Assembly (NCBI GenBank): GCA_020073215.1
Contig: JAIQFO010000042.1
Span: 1 to 41,799 of the forward strand
Direction: 5' to 3'
DNA from: Terriglobia bacterium
GTDB taxonomy: Bacteria > Acidobacteriota > Terriglobia > Terriglobales > Acidobacteriaceae
DNA: 41,799 nucleotides
Under the pieces are notes generated by a model, which was not told the origin of the DNA, searched no databases, and saw only the letters and a list, made by a program, of their open reading frames with translations. The position numbers and the translations under genes are program-made. Positions within the stretch are counted from its first letter, which is position 1. Each line of letters begins with the position of its first letter. Of the stretch, positions 41,070-41,799 are shown one piece after another.

Positions 41070-41408
41070 TCAGTGATGTTTCTCCAGCAGCACAATCGGC
41101 GCAGCCGTTTCAGCTTCCCACTGAGAGGCGAAATAGCAGTACCCACCGGGGAACTCGCTCAGAGACGCCTTTGTATTCGCTAGGTGCGGCTTTGCTTCAT
41201 TCTTCCAGAAAACGAAGCATTCACTTGCGGGAATCCATCGAGGGGCCGTGCCGACATCGGCAACGACAAACTGAACGGGGCCGGATGCGAGGAACTCCCG
41301 GACTTCATCGAGGGTGAGCGATTTCCCGCGTGTGGTGGTCGAGAACCCGTCATCTCGCCACAGTTCGTGGAGCGGCAGTTGAGTCACGACCCTGAGATTG
41401 GCGTCCAC
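41070..41408 (-). CDS. Hypothetical protein (112 aa)
   Basis: Starts with GTG at 41408 (VDANLRVVTQLPLHELW). An in-frame stop is close upstream. The protein is a soluble alpha/beta domain without membrane segments (LTLDEVREFLASGPVQFVVADVG, then WIPASECFVFWKNEAKPHL, cited by pieces) and ends KHH. Codon use is regular and it looks real. It shows no motif I can name. Its promoter region is only 51 bp long before the IS end at 41460, so the insertion may have cut or supplied the promoter. Confidence 0.55.
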   Translation of the reverse strand: MDANLRVVTQLPLHELWRDDGFSTTTRGKSLTLDEVREFLASGPVQFVVADVGTAPRWIPASECFVFWKNEAKPHLANTKASLSEFPGGYCYFASQWEAETAAPIVLLEKHH

Positions 41409-41459
41409 GATGTGAATGATTGTAGTTCAAGCGATTGTGGTCAATTGGCGTAACATCCC

Positions 41460-41799
41460 GTGGGTGTTGAAAAAGTCCGTGATCGGAATGTACTCTTGGC
41501 TGCGATTATCGCTGCCCTCGAGTTTTCCTCTCACCTCAGCTAAGTGGCAGGTTCCATAGCAGGTGTTGTCGGTTGGCTGAGGAACCGCACTAGTCGTTTG
41601 ATGTTCTGGGCCGCCGCTGCCAGGAAGAACTGCTCCCGCACGAACTTCAGTCTGCGCAGGCGCAAGCGACGCAATCCGATCTGATGCTTGAGTTCCGCGA
41701 ACAGGGCTTCCACCTTTTTTCTTTCCCGCTGTGCCTTCGCGAACTCTGGTGTGTTGACCAACTCGCGAGCGCGTTGGCGGGCCCTCTCATCCATGTGAA
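41460..41799. mobile_element. End of IS1182-like insertion sequence (partial)
   Basis: The terminal repeat GTGGGTGTTGAAAAAGTCC starts at 41460, close in sequence to the ends of the two short elements at 38739 and 40897. It is followed by the 3' part of a transposase gene on the minus strand. The element continues past the right edge of the window. Confidence 0.72.
41540..41799 (-). CDS. IS1182-like transposase, C-terminal part (partial)
   Basis: The frame ends with TAG at 41540 and is open to the window edge, so the start is outside. The visible 84 or so residues contain the C-terminal block of DDE transposases of the IS1182/IS5 kind: REL...EFAKAQRERKKVEALFAELKHQIGLRR, cited as landmark, followed by basic LRLRRLKFVREQFFLAAAAQNIKRLVRFL. 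The RKKVEALFAELK segment holds the catalytic Glu region of the DDE triad. The remaining domains cannot be judged. No frameshift is seen in the part present. Confidence 0.85.
   Translation of the reverse strand, partial: HMDERARQRARELVNTPEFAKAQRERKKVEALFAELKHQIGLRRLRLRRLKFVREQFFLAAAAQNIKRLVRFLSQPTTPAMEPAT

Overview
The window looks like part of an Acidobacteriota (Terriglobia-type) chromosome. This is inferred from gene content and order, not from a database search. The indicators are the run msbA - yicC - gmk - rpoZ - coaBC - uracil-DNA glycosylase on one strand, an N-terminally extended Hfq/Sm-like protein, an SBBP (seven-bladed propeller) surface protein, and many intergenic palindromes of the 'TCATCCTGAGC...' and 'GTAGAGACGC...' kinds.

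Region 1 (1-15270) is an integrated genomic island. An identical 53-bp direct repeat lies at 1-53 and 15218-15270. The right copy is the 3' part of an intact tRNA-Cys(GCA) gene (15218-15292, minus strand). A tyrosine integrase ends 45 bp from the tRNA. Pairs of CGCTACA-type repeats with a 12-bp period lie near both ends and are probably integrase arm sites. The island has a compact minus-strand cassette (excisionase-like HTH, a small YezD-like protein, a RepA-like P-loop ATPase). Its cargo is a large secreted seven-blade SBBP protein, several very small genes, a controller-like XRE regulator, a single-chain PD-(D/E)XK nuclease plus N6-adenine methyltransferase (type IIG-like restriction-modification enzyme), and membrane or secreted proteins of unknown function. 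Between the genes are long weakly coding stretches and gene remnants.

Region 2 (15300-36000) is gene-dense core chromosome. It holds an M61 peptidase, tmk, holB, an Hfq-like RNA-binding protein, an M3 oligopeptidase, dcd, HU, a site-2 protease and priA. A long minus-strand block follows: msbA, yicC, gmk, rpoZ, coaBC, a two-cupin secreted protein, uracil-DNA glycosylase and a cupin. A type II toxin-antitoxin pair and rapZ close the region. The genes serve nucleotide supply, replication and restart, coenzyme A synthesis, lipid export and RNA metabolism. Palindromic repeats sit in most intergenic gaps, and one lies inside priA.

Region 3 (36000-41799) is accessory. It contains a lipase-like secreted protein with a canonical EF-hand loop, a secreted papain-like (NlpC/P60-type) protein, a tRNA-Val-like 3' fragment without its tRNA, a glycine-rich secreted protein with a clear terminator, a sugar-binding-protein fold without a signal peptide, two short inverted-repeat elements, and the end of an IS1182-like insertion sequence that runs off the window. 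The two short elements share terminal repeats with the IS and look like non-autonomous derivatives of it.
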